Of a stretch of 64,000 nucleotides of DNA, positions 8,567 through 16,736 are shown piece by piece; position 1 is the stretch's first letter, and each line of letters opens with the position of its first letter. Below the pieces are notes generated by a model. The model did no database searches and had not been told where the DNA came from. It saw only the letters and a list, made by a program, of their open reading frames with translations. The stretch is from assembly GCA_963666875.2 (NCBI GenBank), contig CAXXPU010000014.1:124001-188000 (forward strand). Reading direction: 5' to 3'. Source of the DNA: G963662655 sp963666875. GTDB taxonomy: Bacteria > Cloacimonadota > Cloacimonadia > Cloacimonadales > JAIOQZ01. The translations under genes and the position numbers were made by a program.

Positions 8567-10273
8567 ATGTCCAACATCGGATCCTATGAAGAACGAATTA
8601 AAAACTTCGACTGGTCCATTTCCGAAAAAGAACTCGAATACAAGGACGGCAACGTAATCAACATCGGCTGGTATTGCAGCGACCGCATCTGCGAGAAGGG
8701 CCACGGCGACCGCGTCGCGCTCTACTGGGAAGGTCTGATGGGCGCGAAGAGGCAATATACCTTCGATGAAATCCGCGTCGCCAGCAACACCGTCGGTCAG
8801 TTCCTGCGCAACCTCGGCATCAAGAACGAAGACCGCGTCTGCCTCTTCATGGACAAGATTCCCGAACTCTACATCGGCTTCCTCGGCGTCCTCAAGATCG
8901 GCGCTATCGCACAGCCGCTCTTCTCCGCTTTCGGCGACGAATCGTTGCTGGTTCGGCTCGACAACGCCGAAACGACCGCCATCATCACTCAGAAGAAGCA
9001 CGTGAACAAGGTGCGCCGCATCCTCGAGAAGACCCCGTACCTCAAACACATCATCGTGGTCGATTACGACGGTAAGAAACCACTGCAAGAGCGGGAAGTA
9101 GCCTTCGACCTCGAAACCGCAGACAAGGTGCAGGACTTCGAAATCTATCCCACAAAAGCCGAATCCCCTTCCGTTTTGCACTACACATCCGGCACCACCG
9201 GACAGCCCAAGGGCGTCAAGCACGTCCATTACTCGCTGATCTCGCAATACCTCACCTCCAAGTGGGTACTCGACCTCAAGGACGGCGACGTCTATTGGTG
9301 TACCGCCGATCCGGGCTGGGTCACCGGTACGTCGTACGGTATCATCGGTCCGTGGAGTCTGGGCGTCACGCAATGCGTGCTGGATACAGGCTTCTCCGCC
9401 GAATCGTGGTACAAATTCATCGAACGGTACAAGGTCACCGTGTGGTACTCGGCGCCGACCGCCATCCGCTCGCTGATGAAAGCCGGCGACGATCTCGTGA
9501 AAGAGCACGATCTCTCCTCGCTCCGCCATCTGGCGAGTGTGGGCGAACCACTGAATGCGGAAGCCGTTATCTGGTCGAAGAAAGTCTTCGGCAAAGAATT
9601 CCTCGACTCCTACTGGCAGACCGAGACCGGCTCCATCATGATCTCCAACTACCCGGGCATGAAGATCAAGCCCGGCTCGATGGGCAAGCCCTTCCCGGGC
9701 ATCACCGGCTGCGTGGTAGATACCACCACCTTCGAGAAAATCGAAGAAACCGACAAGATCGGGCTGATCGGATTCAAGCCCGGCTGGCCCGCCATGATGC
9801 GCACCTACTGGAACAACGAAGCCACCTACCAGACCAAATTCCAGAATGGCTGGTATCTGCCTGGCGACCGCGCCTACATCGACTCCGAAGGCTACTTCTG
9901 GTTCGTGGGACGCGACGACGACGTAATCAACACCGGCGGTCATCTGGTGAGTCCGTTCGAGGTCGAATCGGCGCTGCTCGAGCACGAAGCTGTTGCGGAA
10001 TCGGCGGTCGTGTCCAAGCCGGACGAAGTCAACATGGAGGTCGTGAAGGCATTCGTGGTGCTCAAGCCCGGCTTCGAGCCGACCAAGGATCTCGAGCTCA
10101 AGATCATGAACTTCATCCGCAAGAAACTCTCTCCGCTTGCCATGCCGCAGGATACCGAGTACGTGAAATCCCTGCCCAAGACACGCAGCGGTAAGATCAT
10201 GCGCCGTCTGCTCCACGCCAAGGAATGGGGCGAAGAGATCGGCGACACCTCGACCCTCGAAGACGACGAATAA
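8567..10273 (+). CDS. AMP-forming acetyl-CoA synthetase-like acyl ligase (AcsA type)
   Basis: A 568-residue ANL-superfamily ligase. The adenylate loop is YTSGTTGQPKG, followed by DVYWCTADPGWVTGTSYGI, VWYSAPTAIRSLM, SVGEPLN, the WQTETG motif, GDRAYIDSEGYFWFVGRDDD and the C-terminal catalytic Lys in KTRSGKIMRR. These closely follow the Bacillus AcsA pattern, so acetate to acetyl-AMP to acetyl-thioester is the likely reaction. The gene follows acpS by 38 bases with a strong GAAGGAGAG site. Its setting beside AcpS and an acyl carrier protein allows an alternative acceptor (carrier protein instead of CoA), which is inference. A hairpin follows at 10286-10311. Confidence 0.88.
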   Translation: MSNIGSYEERIKNFDWSISEKELEYKDGNVINIGWYCSDRICEKGHGDRVALYWEGLMGAKRQYTFDEIRVASNTVGQFLRNLGIKNEDRVCLFMDKIPELYIGFLGVLKIGAIAQPLFSAFGDESLLVRLDNAETTAIITQKKHVNKVRRILEKTPYLKHIIVVDYDGKKPLQEREVAFDLETADKVQDFEIYPTKAESPSVLHYTSGTTGQPKGVKHVHYSLISQYLTSKWVLDLKDGDVYWCTADPGWVTGTSYGIIGPWSLGVTQCVLDTGFSAESWYKFIERYKVTVWYSAPTAIRSLMKAGDDLVKEHDLSSLRHLASVGEPLNAEAVIWSKKVFGKEFLDSYWQTETGSIMISNYPGMKIKPGSMGKPFPGITGCVVDTTTFEKIEETDKIGLIGFKPGWPAMMRTYWNNEATYQTKFQNGWYLPGDRAYIDSEGYFWFVGRDDDVINTGGHLVSPFEVESALLEHEAVAESAVVSKPDEVNMEVVKAFVVLKPGFEPTKDLELKIMNFIRKKLSPLAMPQDTEYVKSLPKTRSGKIMRRLLHAKEWGEEIGDTSTLEDDE

Positions 10274-10285
10274 GCTAATAACCGT

Positions 10286-10311
10286 CATCCGGGCGATCCG
10301 TCGCCCGGATG
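10286..10311 (+). terminator. Hairpin after the AcsA-like gene (terminator or attenuator)
   Basis: A perfect 11-bp stem CATCCGGGCGA / TCGCCCGGATG with a TCCG loop, followed by the weak U-tract GCTTTATC. The short tract suggests partial termination, which would lower expression of the lipoprotein genes that follow. Confidence 0.6.
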
Positions 10312-10333
10312 GCTTTATCTGCCCGGAGCGTTT

Positions 10334-11062
10334 ATGAGAAAGTTCCTGATCGCGACGATTCTCATCGGTTTAGTTCTTACATTCGCTTCCTGCAATCTGT
10401 TCGATAGCAACGACGATTACGATATTGTTACATTACCCGTCGGAGACGATTCTCCCTATATCGTATCAGTACGTATGGACTATGATCTAATCAGCATTTA
10501 TGCAGACTGGGATGTCGATGTGGATACGGTTGTTGTACTGGTTGACGGTCAGAATATCACCAATACTGATGCGGACAGTACGAATCTCGTTCGATTCTCC
10601 GGTTCTTATGCCTTCGAGGAGAATGAAACCTACCATATCGATGTCACCATCAATAACGTTCACCACGAATCGATCGATTTAAAAATGGTTTGCGTTCCGG
10701 AGGTTACGACACCGGAAGAGCTTCAGGAAGGCGTCGATGCGGAAATCACGTGGAACCTCGCCCATGATGCCCTGACCCAGATAATCTACCTCGAACACTA
10801 TCCCGATGGTGATATCTCTGAGGAGCCGGAAGTATCGTACTATTATCTGCCCGGTTTGCAACGCGATTATACGATGAAAGCGGGTTCGTTCGGCTTTACG
10901 GATGAATCGTGTTTCTATATCGACCTCGAGGAATACAACTGGACGATTCAGGGTGATTTCCGGTTCATGAGTAACTGCTACGTCAGCGCCTGGATAAACG
11001 CCGATAATCCTTTTAACATCGAAAAGAACCCGACACGGAATCCTTTGCCAGATCGATCGTAA
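10334..11062 (+). CDS. Lipoprotein, tandem-array family member 1
   Basis: A 242-residue lipoprotein. The signal peptide MRKFLIATILIGLVLTFASC ends in a lipobox with Cys at 20, followed by an acidic tether (NLFDSNDD). The body has the pattern shared by all seven array members: a short beta-sandwich-like unit with D(T/S)VVVLVDGQ, a turn YAFEENETYHIDVTINN, HHESIDL, then a segment around EITWNLAHDALTQIIYLEHY and an ending EYNWTIQGDFRFMS. The N-terminal unit looks Ig-like. No known enzyme motif is visible and function is unknown. It starts 23 bases after the hairpin and 13 bases before the next family member. Outer-membrane location is likely but unproven. Confidence 0.75.
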   Translation: MRKFLIATILIGLVLTFASCNLFDSNDDYDIVTLPVGDDSPYIVSVRMDYDLISIYADWDVDVDTVVVLVDGQNITNTDADSTNLVRFSGSYAFEENETYHIDVTINNVHHESIDLKMVCVPEVTTPEELQEGVDAEITWNLAHDALTQIIYLEHYPDGDISEEPEVSYYYLPGLQRDYTMKAGSFGFTDESCFYIDLEEYNWTIQGDFRFMSNCYVSAWINADNPFNIEKNPTRNPLPDRS

Positions 11063-11075
11063 CCCGGGAAATTGA

Positions 11076-11753
11076 ATGAAATACTGTATCATCCCAATCA
11101 TCGCGCTGTCAATGGTTTCATGCAGTTTATTCGATTCCGACGATGATTCCCAAATCTACGAATTGCCAGAGAGTAACGACTATAGCTTTACCGTCGATGC
11201 ATCTCCGTGGAACCAGGCACTCTTCGTTTACCATAACGCCGGAGTCACGATCGACAGTCTTGTTGTTACCGTCAACGGCACCGAACTGGATATGTATGTT
11301 TCCTACAACGCACATGGTGGGTATCCATTCGTCGAAGGCGAAACGTACACCATTGATGTTACCGTCAACGGCACGTATCATCAGGCAGTCGATCTGACAA
11401 TCGCCACCACCCCGGTAGTTGATTTCCCGACATACTTTGAAGAGGGTGTCGATGCATTGGTCTCGTGGAGCCTGAACAAGAACGCGAAAACGCAATACAT
11501 CTACTTCAGTAATGCTCGCGAAGATCCCTACTCCCCCTATAATAACCCGATCTATTTGTACTCGGCACAACGACGTTATACAATGGATGCCGAACTTTTC
11601 AACCAGCATACCAATTCCCATATCGGCATTGTGCTTCGTGAGTACAACTGGATAACCCAGGGCGAGTTCTTGTTTCGTAGCGGCACCGTTGTTTACAATG
11701 ATGAATGGCGTGCGGAAGATATCGAGCCGCATATGGTGAACGAAAATCATTGA
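11076..11753 (+). CDS. Lipoprotein, tandem-array family member 2
   Basis: A 225-residue lipoprotein with signal peptide MKYCIIPIIALSMVSC and Cys at 16. Its body matches member 4 (12666) most closely: TIDSLVVTVNG, FVEGETYTIDVTVNG, YHQAVDL, then SWSLNKNAKTQYIYF, QRRYTMDAE and EYNWITQGEFLF are shared nearly word for word, so one is a duplicate of the other. It begins 13 bases after member 1, which makes them co-transcribed. No catalytic motif was recognised. Confidence 0.75.
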   Translation: MKYCIIPIIALSMVSCSLFDSDDDSQIYELPESNDYSFTVDASPWNQALFVYHNAGVTIDSLVVTVNGTELDMYVSYNAHGGYPFVEGETYTIDVTVNGTYHQAVDLTIATTPVVDFPTYFEEGVDALVSWSLNKNAKTQYIYFSNAREDPYSPYNNPIYLYSAQRRYTMDAELFNQHTNSHIGIVLREYNWITQGEFLFRSGTVVYNDEWRAEDIEPHMVNENH

Positions 11754-11838
11754 CCTTGTGCGGAAAAATGCCGTCTTCGTATCAAGACTACATGATATGG
11801 TTCTGTAATCGAATTCTAACACCAACCAAGGAGATTAC

Positions 11839-12654
11839 TTGAAGCGCTTGCCGATTGGCTTTCTGATCGTGATTATCTCTCTGGCATTGCTGACGATTTC
11901 TTGTAGCGATTCCGATTCCGACTCCGACAGCGTTACGCACTTCGAGACTGTATTCAGTCCGCCCACGGAAGTCGAGTACGAGTATTTCACGCAGCCAGAT
12001 CACAGTTTCAAGGTCTATATCGAGGGCGATAACAGCATCCCTTGCCGATACGACGATATCGGATATCTGGGTGTTCAAGCGCATGGAGATAGCCTTCGTT
12101 CTCTGGAGATCATCCTGGACGACAGCCTTTTCGTGTCGGAAACCTTTGCTTCGCCAAGGATGTCCTGGAGTACGCAGTACCCGGAATTCTTTGTGACACA
12201 TGGCAAGACGTACCATATCGAAGTATCGATCAACGACAGTATCCATGAAGAAGCCGATATTCGACTTCCCGTCTGGCCGCAAGTCGATTTCCCGGAGTAC
12301 TTCCAGCCCTATGCCGATCAGACCATCACCTGGGAACTGGATCAGGATTACACGACGCAGACCATCGATTTCATGGCGCTTGATTATCATTCGAGCGCGA
12401 TGCCGGATCGAGATATCCTGCTCGACCCGTCCGATCGATCCTTTTTCATGGAATACGAGGCGTTCCGATTTCAGGAATTTCCCTGGCTGTTTATATTCGT
12501 CGAGGAAATCAATTGGGAACTGAAAGGGCGTGTTCTGTTTTCTTCCAACACATTCGCCCTGGGATATTATTACGGCACAGAAATGTTGTATCGTAAATGC
12601 GACGCCCCTCCGGCCGAGATGATCGAAGTACTAAATACAAAAATACACCAATAA
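11839..12654 (+). CDS. Lipoprotein, tandem-array family member 3
   Basis: A 271-residue lipoprotein starting at TTG behind an AAGGAGA site. The leader MKRLPIGFLIVIISLALLT ends in an ISC lipobox and is followed by an SDSDSDS acidic tether. The leader is close to those of members 5, 6 and 7 (MKRLxIGFLxVxI), but the body is the most divergent. The recognisable points are LEIILDDSLF, YHIEVSINDSIHEEADI, ITWELDQDYTTQTIDF and EEINWELKGRVLFSS. It fits a leader shared by recent duplication with faster-evolving bodies. Function unknown. Confidence 0.72.
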   Translation: MKRLPIGFLIVIISLALLTISCSDSDSDSDSVTHFETVFSPPTEVEYEYFTQPDHSFKVYIEGDNSIPCRYDDIGYLGVQAHGDSLRSLEIILDDSLFVSETFASPRMSWSTQYPEFFVTHGKTYHIEVSINDSIHEEADIRLPVWPQVDFPEYFQPYADQTITWELDQDYTTQTIDFMALDYHSSAMPDRDILLDPSDRSFFMEYEAFRFQEFPWLFIFVEEINWELKGRVLFSSNTFALGYYYGTEMLYRKCDAPPAEMIEVLNTKIHQ

Positions 12655-12665
12655 AGGAGTCGATT

Positions 12666-13301
12666 TTGAAAAAGTATCTTATTCTGCTTGTCGGACTCTT
12701 GGCGCTGTTCATGATTTCATGCAGCGACTCCGATTCCAGCGACGACAAAGTAACGATTTACCAGCTACCGGATTTCAACGATTACACGTTCAGGATTTAC
12801 GCGTCCGCCGAATGGAATACGATCAGCGTTTATTCCGATGGCGATGTCACGATCGATTCGCTGTACGTCATGATCGACGGCGTGGCAGTGACCTTCGACC
12901 GCGAAGCTGCGTACTACAACTTCGTGGAAGGCCAGACCTACAACATCGACGTGACCGTCAACGGCGCCTACCACCAGGCGGTCGATCTGGAAATCGTCTG
13001 CACACCGGAGATCAGCTTCCCCGACTCGCTTGAAGCAGGCGTCGATATAACGCTCGAATGGGATCTGGACATCAACGCGAAAACGCAGTACCTCTACTTC
13101 GACAATTACATCGACGACACCTATTATCCCTATATGACCTACTTCTATCTGGAAGGATCGCAGCGATGCTTCACCATGGACGCGGAGACATTCAATCTGC
13201 CGAGTGAGCCCTGGATGCGCATCGAACTGTCGGAAAACAACTGGATCACGCAGGGTGAATTCATCTTCCTGAGCTACGCGACCATCTACAAATATTATTG
13301 A
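12666..13301 (+). CDS. Lipoprotein, tandem-array family member 4
   Basis: A 211-residue lipoprotein. I start it at the TTG at 12666, behind AAAGGAG, because this gives the signal peptide MKKYLILLVGLLALFMISC with Cys at 19; the frame is open further upstream but that part overlaps member 3. The body is a near relative of member 2: TIDSLYVMIDG, FVEGQTYNIDVTVNG, YHQAVDLEI, LEWDLDINAKTQYLYF, QRCFTMDAE and ENNWITQGEFIF. There are 11 bases between member 3 and this start. No enzyme motif. Confidence 0.75.
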   Translation: MKKYLILLVGLLALFMISCSDSDSSDDKVTIYQLPDFNDYTFRIYASAEWNTISVYSDGDVTIDSLYVMIDGVAVTFDREAAYYNFVEGQTYNIDVTVNGAYHQAVDLEIVCTPEISFPDSLEAGVDITLEWDLDINAKTQYLYFDNYIDDTYYPYMTYFYLEGSQRCFTMDAETFNLPSEPWMRIELSENNWITQGEFIFLSYATIYKYY

Positions 13302-13395
13302 CGGTGATCGATTTCTCCCGAAAATCATTGACGGATGAGGTTTATCATTCAATGTTTCGAATTAGTCCAGCTACTTCGGCAATCAAGGAGTCACA

Positions 13396-14709
13396 ATGAA
13401 GCGTTTAGTCATTGGTTTTCTAGTCGTAATTATCACGCTAATCATTCTCGTCTCTTGCACATCGGACGATGATGACGATAACGGTATCGTTCTTCCGGAC
13501 AACGCATTGTTCGAACTGGTAATCAGCGCGCCATTCGGCCGTGACGGCGATGTCGAGCTATACATTCTGGACAGCGAGAATCCTGCCGATTCATGCGCGT
13601 TGCTCATCGACGGCGAAGCGATCGAACTAACCTTGAACGGATACGGAACCATCTGGTCGGCATCATACGCGTTCGAAGCAAGCAGAAGCTACAATCTCGA
13701 TCTGACGATCAACGGTGGCGCGTTCCATGGAACCGCCGACGTGAAAATCCCGCTTTGTCCCGTAGCGAACTATCCCGAAACCTGGGATGGACAGGATGAC
13801 CTCGAAATCACCTGGACACTCGACGAGAATTCGACCGCACAGGCAATCCACACCATGGGACCCGACGAATACGCCTTCACCACGACCGATATCGAGCCGG
13901 AGGATCGTTCGTATGTGGTTCCTGCCGGACTGCATGGATTCGAAGGGGAAACGTGGCAGGTCTTCACGTTGATGATCGAAGAAAACAACTGGGATGCCCA
14001 TGACCGGATCATCTTCTCCGCCAAAAGTTTTTCCGTGATCGAATACGATATCGTGGAAGAGATCGTCGAACCGCCAAGCAGCGGCTGGACATACGCCATT
14101 ACCGCCGGGTGCTTTGAGTATCCTTATGGATACATCTATATCTATGCACTCGACTATGACGACATCATCGAGGCATGTACTCTTCTTATCGATGGCGAGG
14201 AAGTTGCCATGATCCACTACACAGAAAGCAATGACTGGTTTGGCGAGTATCCGTTCGAGGAAGGCGTATCCTACAACTTCGATCTCACCATCAACAATAC
14301 CCTGCATCAATCGACAGATCTGGTCGTACCGTATATCCCGATAATCGATTCACCGGAAACCTGGGACGGACAGACTAACTACGAACTCACCTGGGAACTC
14401 GATCAGGATTCGAAGTCACAATCACTGTTCATCTACGGACCCGATGACGAGTATCGCTCGATTGGCTCGATCTACATCTACGCGTCCCTGCGTTCGTACC
14501 TGCTTCAGGCCAACCTCCACGGTTACAACGATGAAGATACCGAATACCTCAGCATCTCGGTCGATCAGGAAAACTGGGTGAGTATCGGTGGTCTGTTATT
14601 TATCTCGTTCACAAACGATTACGCAGATTTCGGATCCTATAGACAGACAGAAGCACCTCGTGATCATGCTCGCCGCATCCTTCGCGATGTGACATATAAA
14701 ATGGAATGA
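13396..14709 (+). CDS. Double-unit lipoprotein, tandem-array family member 5
   Basis: A 437-residue lipoprotein, about twice the length of its neighbours. The leader MKRLVIGFLVVIITLIILVSC has its Cys at 21 and an acidic tether (TSDDDDDN). Residues ~30-215 form one family unit (ALLIDGEAI, YNLDLTINGG, ENNWDAHDRIIFS) and ~220-437 a second (CTLLIDGEEV, YNFDLTINN, LTWELDQDSKSQSLFIYGPDD, DQENW). The second unit resembles members 6 and 7, including the end DHARR followed by a charged tail. This looks like fusion of two adjacent array genes with loss of the second leader. Function unknown. Confidence 0.75.
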   Translation: MKRLVIGFLVVIITLIILVSCTSDDDDDNGIVLPDNALFELVISAPFGRDGDVELYILDSENPADSCALLIDGEAIELTLNGYGTIWSASYAFEASRSYNLDLTINGGAFHGTADVKIPLCPVANYPETWDGQDDLEITWTLDENSTAQAIHTMGPDEYAFTTTDIEPEDRSYVVPAGLHGFEGETWQVFTLMIEENNWDAHDRIIFSAKSFSVIEYDIVEEIVEPPSSGWTYAITAGCFEYPYGYIYIYALDYDDIIEACTLLIDGEEVAMIHYTESNDWFGEYPFEEGVSYNFDLTINNTLHQSTDLVVPYIPIIDSPETWDGQTNYELTWELDQDSKSQSLFIYGPDDEYRSIGSIYIYASLRSYLLQANLHGYNDEDTEYLSISVDQENWVSIGGLLFISFTNDYADFGSYRQTEAPRDHARRILRDVTYKME

Positions 14710-14764
14710 AATAATACCAGGAGAATAGAACAGACGATAACCTAACCAAAAGAAAGGAGTCACT

Positions 14765-15514
14765 ATGAAGCGTTTACTCATTGGCTTACTCACTATAATT
14801 ATTTCACTCATGATGCTTGTATCGTGCGATTCGGACGACGACGACGATGTTGTCGGGGTCAATCAACCACCTTCAACCGACTGGACCTACGCGATGACGG
14901 CCGCATTCAATGGCGACCGTGACGGATATATTTACATCCTGGCCTTCAATGTAGAAGACATCATGGAAACATGCACCCTTACTCTCGATGGAGAGGAAGT
15001 TTTCCTGAACTACAACGAGATGTACAATGAATGGTACTCCTACGAGTTGCCGATCGAACAGGGAGGAACATACTCTTTCAGCCTTAACATCAATAATGGC
15101 GAATATTCAGCCACCGCCGAGTTGAGCATTCCCTATGTTCCTGTTCTCGAATATAACACGGAATGGGACGGCTCGGGGAGCAGCACGTTGAACTGGGAGC
15201 TGACCGCCAACTCCGTATCACAGTCGCTCTACTTCTGCGGACCGCAAGACGATGAACGCTCCGTAGGCTCGATCTATATCGATCCCGCACTCAGGACATA
15301 TACCCTCGCAGCCGGACTGCACGGTTACTCCGATCCGGAGACTCAGGGACTGAGCGCTTCGGTCGATCAGGAGAACTGGGTGTTTTCGGAAGATTTGCTT
15401 TTCGTCTCGTTTACCTATGCATGTGCTTACTATGGAATATACGGGATGTATGATGTAAGTCCGCGAGACCATGCCAGGCGCGTCGCGAATAATATAAAAA
15501 ATAAAATCGAATAG
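14765..15514 (+). CDS. Lipoprotein, tandem-array family member 6
   Basis: A 249-residue lipoprotein with leader MKRLLIGLLTIIISLMMLVSC (Cys at 21) and tether DSDDDDD. The body follows the unit seen in the second half of member 5 and in member 7: PSTDWTYAMTA, CTLTLDGEEV, YSFSLNINNG, TLNWELTANSVSQSLYFCGP, RSVGSIYIDPALRTYTLAAGLHGY, SASVDQENWVFSEDLLFVSF, and the end PRDHARR. The upstream bases AAAGGAGTCACTATGAAGCG are nearly identical to those of members 5 and 7, which marks recent duplication of the 5' ends. No enzyme motif. Confidence 0.75.
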   Translation: MKRLLIGLLTIIISLMMLVSCDSDDDDDVVGVNQPPSTDWTYAMTAAFNGDRDGYIYILAFNVEDIMETCTLTLDGEEVFLNYNEMYNEWYSYELPIEQGGTYSFSLNINNGEYSATAELSIPYVPVLEYNTEWDGSGSSTLNWELTANSVSQSLYFCGPQDDERSVGSIYIDPALRTYTLAAGLHGYSDPETQGLSASVDQENWVFSEDLLFVSFTYACAYYGIYGMYDVSPRDHARRVANNIKNKIE

Positions 15515-15634
15515 CCCGTCAACACGGCAATCCGCTCGTGATTACTTGACGGATAAACGATCTCGCAAGAAATTTCGAATTTAACTTGCCCGGGAAAACC
15601 CGGTGATCGAATATCAACCAACAAAGGAGACACT

Positions 15635-16387
15635 ATGAAACGTTTACTGATTGGTTTTTTAATCGTGATGCTCGCACTTGGCTTTCTCGTATCCTGTAAT
15701 TCGAGCGACGACGACGATGACGTAAGTATCACCCAGCCACCCACAGAGAACTGGCTTTATGGCGTAAACATCGGCTATTATGGTGCACGCGACGGGTGGA
15801 TCTACGTCTTCGCCTATACCGAATCCAATATTATCGAGACCTGTACACTGCTGATCAACAACGAAGAAGTCATGCTTACCTACAATTCTGAATGGAACGA
15901 ATGGTGGGGATCTCATTCACTCGAAGAAGGAGTCACCTATACATTCGATCTAACGATCAACAACGGCGCCTATCACCAGAACGCCGATCTTGCTGTCCCA
16001 TACGTTCCGGTTCTTGACTTCGATTCGACCTGGGATGGACAAAACAGCTACGAATTGACCTGGGAACTGGAAGAGGATTCGGACGCGCAATCGCTGTATA
16101 TCTGGGGACCCGACGACAACGAGTATCGTTCTCTGGGATCGATCTATATCCTTGCATCCCTTAGAGCGTACATGCTCGCTGCTGCGCTGCATGGTTATAC
16201 TGGGTCAGAAGGACAAAACCTCGATGTTTCAGTGGATCAGGAGAACTTTGTCCTCGTAAACCAGATACTGCTGATAACGTACGCATACGCATACGCTTAT
16301 TTTGGCGTGTATAACGAACCTGTTCTCGAGAACCCGCAAGATCATTCACGAAGAATTACACAGGATGTAATCCGAAGAATTCAATAA
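15635..16387 (+). CDS. Lipoprotein, tandem-array family member 7
   Basis: A 250-residue lipoprotein. The leader MKRLLIGFLIVMLALGFLVSC has Cys at 21, followed by tether NSSDDDDD. The body is closest to member 6 and to the second half of member 5: CTLLINNEEV, YTFDLTINNG, LTWELEEDSDAQSLYIWGPDD, RSLGSIYILASLRAYMLAAALHGY, DVSVDQENFV and a DHSRR tail. The acyl carrier protein gene begins 20 bases after its stop, so the array and the carrier protein are probably on one transcript. Function unknown. Confidence 0.75.
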   Translation: MKRLLIGFLIVMLALGFLVSCNSSDDDDDVSITQPPTENWLYGVNIGYYGARDGWIYVFAYTESNIIETCTLLINNEEVMLTYNSEWNEWWGSHSLEEGVTYTFDLTINNGAYHQNADLAVPYVPVLDFDSTWDGQNSYELTWELEEDSDAQSLYIWGPDDNEYRSLGSIYILASLRAYMLAAALHGYTGSEGQNLDVSVDQENFVLVNQILLITYAYAYAYFGVYNEPVLENPQDHSRRITQDVIRRIQ

Positions 16388-16407
16388 ATGGTAAAGGAGT
16401 AGTTACG

Positions 16408-16665
16408 ATGGCAGATCGTGAAGAAATCAAGGAAGTTGTACTGGAATACGTGATCGATGAATACGTCGAGGACGACGACGATGAAGTGACCTTCGACACA
16501 CCGCTCATCTCGGGCGGACTGGTCGATTCGTTCTCGATGGTGTCGCTCAAGCGCTTCCTGGAAAACAAATACGACATCTTCCTCCCCGACGAGGAAGCCA
16601 CCCCGGAGGCCTTCGACAACGTCAACCGCATCACCGACCTGGTGCTCAAGCACCTGGCAAAATAG
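16408..16665 (+). CDS. Acyl carrier protein
   Basis: An 85-residue acidic carrier protein. The phosphopantetheine site is Ser41 in SGGLVDSFSMV, where the common DSL motif is replaced by DSF. The rest fits a four-helix ACP, with LKRFLENKYDIFLPDEEATPEAFDNVNRITDLV as helices 2-4. It is likely the substrate of the AcpS encoded 8 kb upstream, and could carry an acyl group made by the AcsA-like ligase. It is unlike the typical fatty-acid ACP (no DSLD) and resembles stand-alone carriers of specialised pathways. A strong terminator follows at once, so it ends the upstream transcript. Confidence 0.88.
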   Translation: MADREEIKEVVLEYVIDEYVEDDDDEVTFDTPLISGGLVDSFSMVSLKRFLENKYDIFLPDEEATPEAFDNVNRITDLVLKHLAK

Positions 16666-16674
16666 CGTTAATCG

Positions 16675-16710
16675 CCCGATCGGGGCTCTGTCCCCGGTCG
16701 GGATCGTTTT
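16675..16710 (+). terminator. Terminator after the acyl carrier protein gene
   Basis: An 11-bp stem CCCGATCGGGG / CCCCGGTCGGG (16675-16685 and 16692-16702, one G-T pair) with a CTCTGT loop, followed by ATCGTTTT. It separates the acyl carrier protein gene from the TIR gene. Confidence 0.75.
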
Positions 16711-16736
16711 AACACTAATCCTCTCTGGAGCTCAAT

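Noticed and set aside
8483..10288. A 601-codon open frame antisense to the AcsA-like gene
   Set aside because: It mirrors the third-position bias of the real gene on the other strand, has no family motif and no ribosome site. Similar antisense frames opposite kbl (17940-19118), the RND pump (46966-48519) and pepA (24113-25456) were dropped for the same reason.
10482..16400. Regular spacing of similar leader sequences as a possible CRISPR-like or repeat array
   Set aside because: The repeated segments are signal-peptide codons of real lipoprotein genes; no spacer structure.
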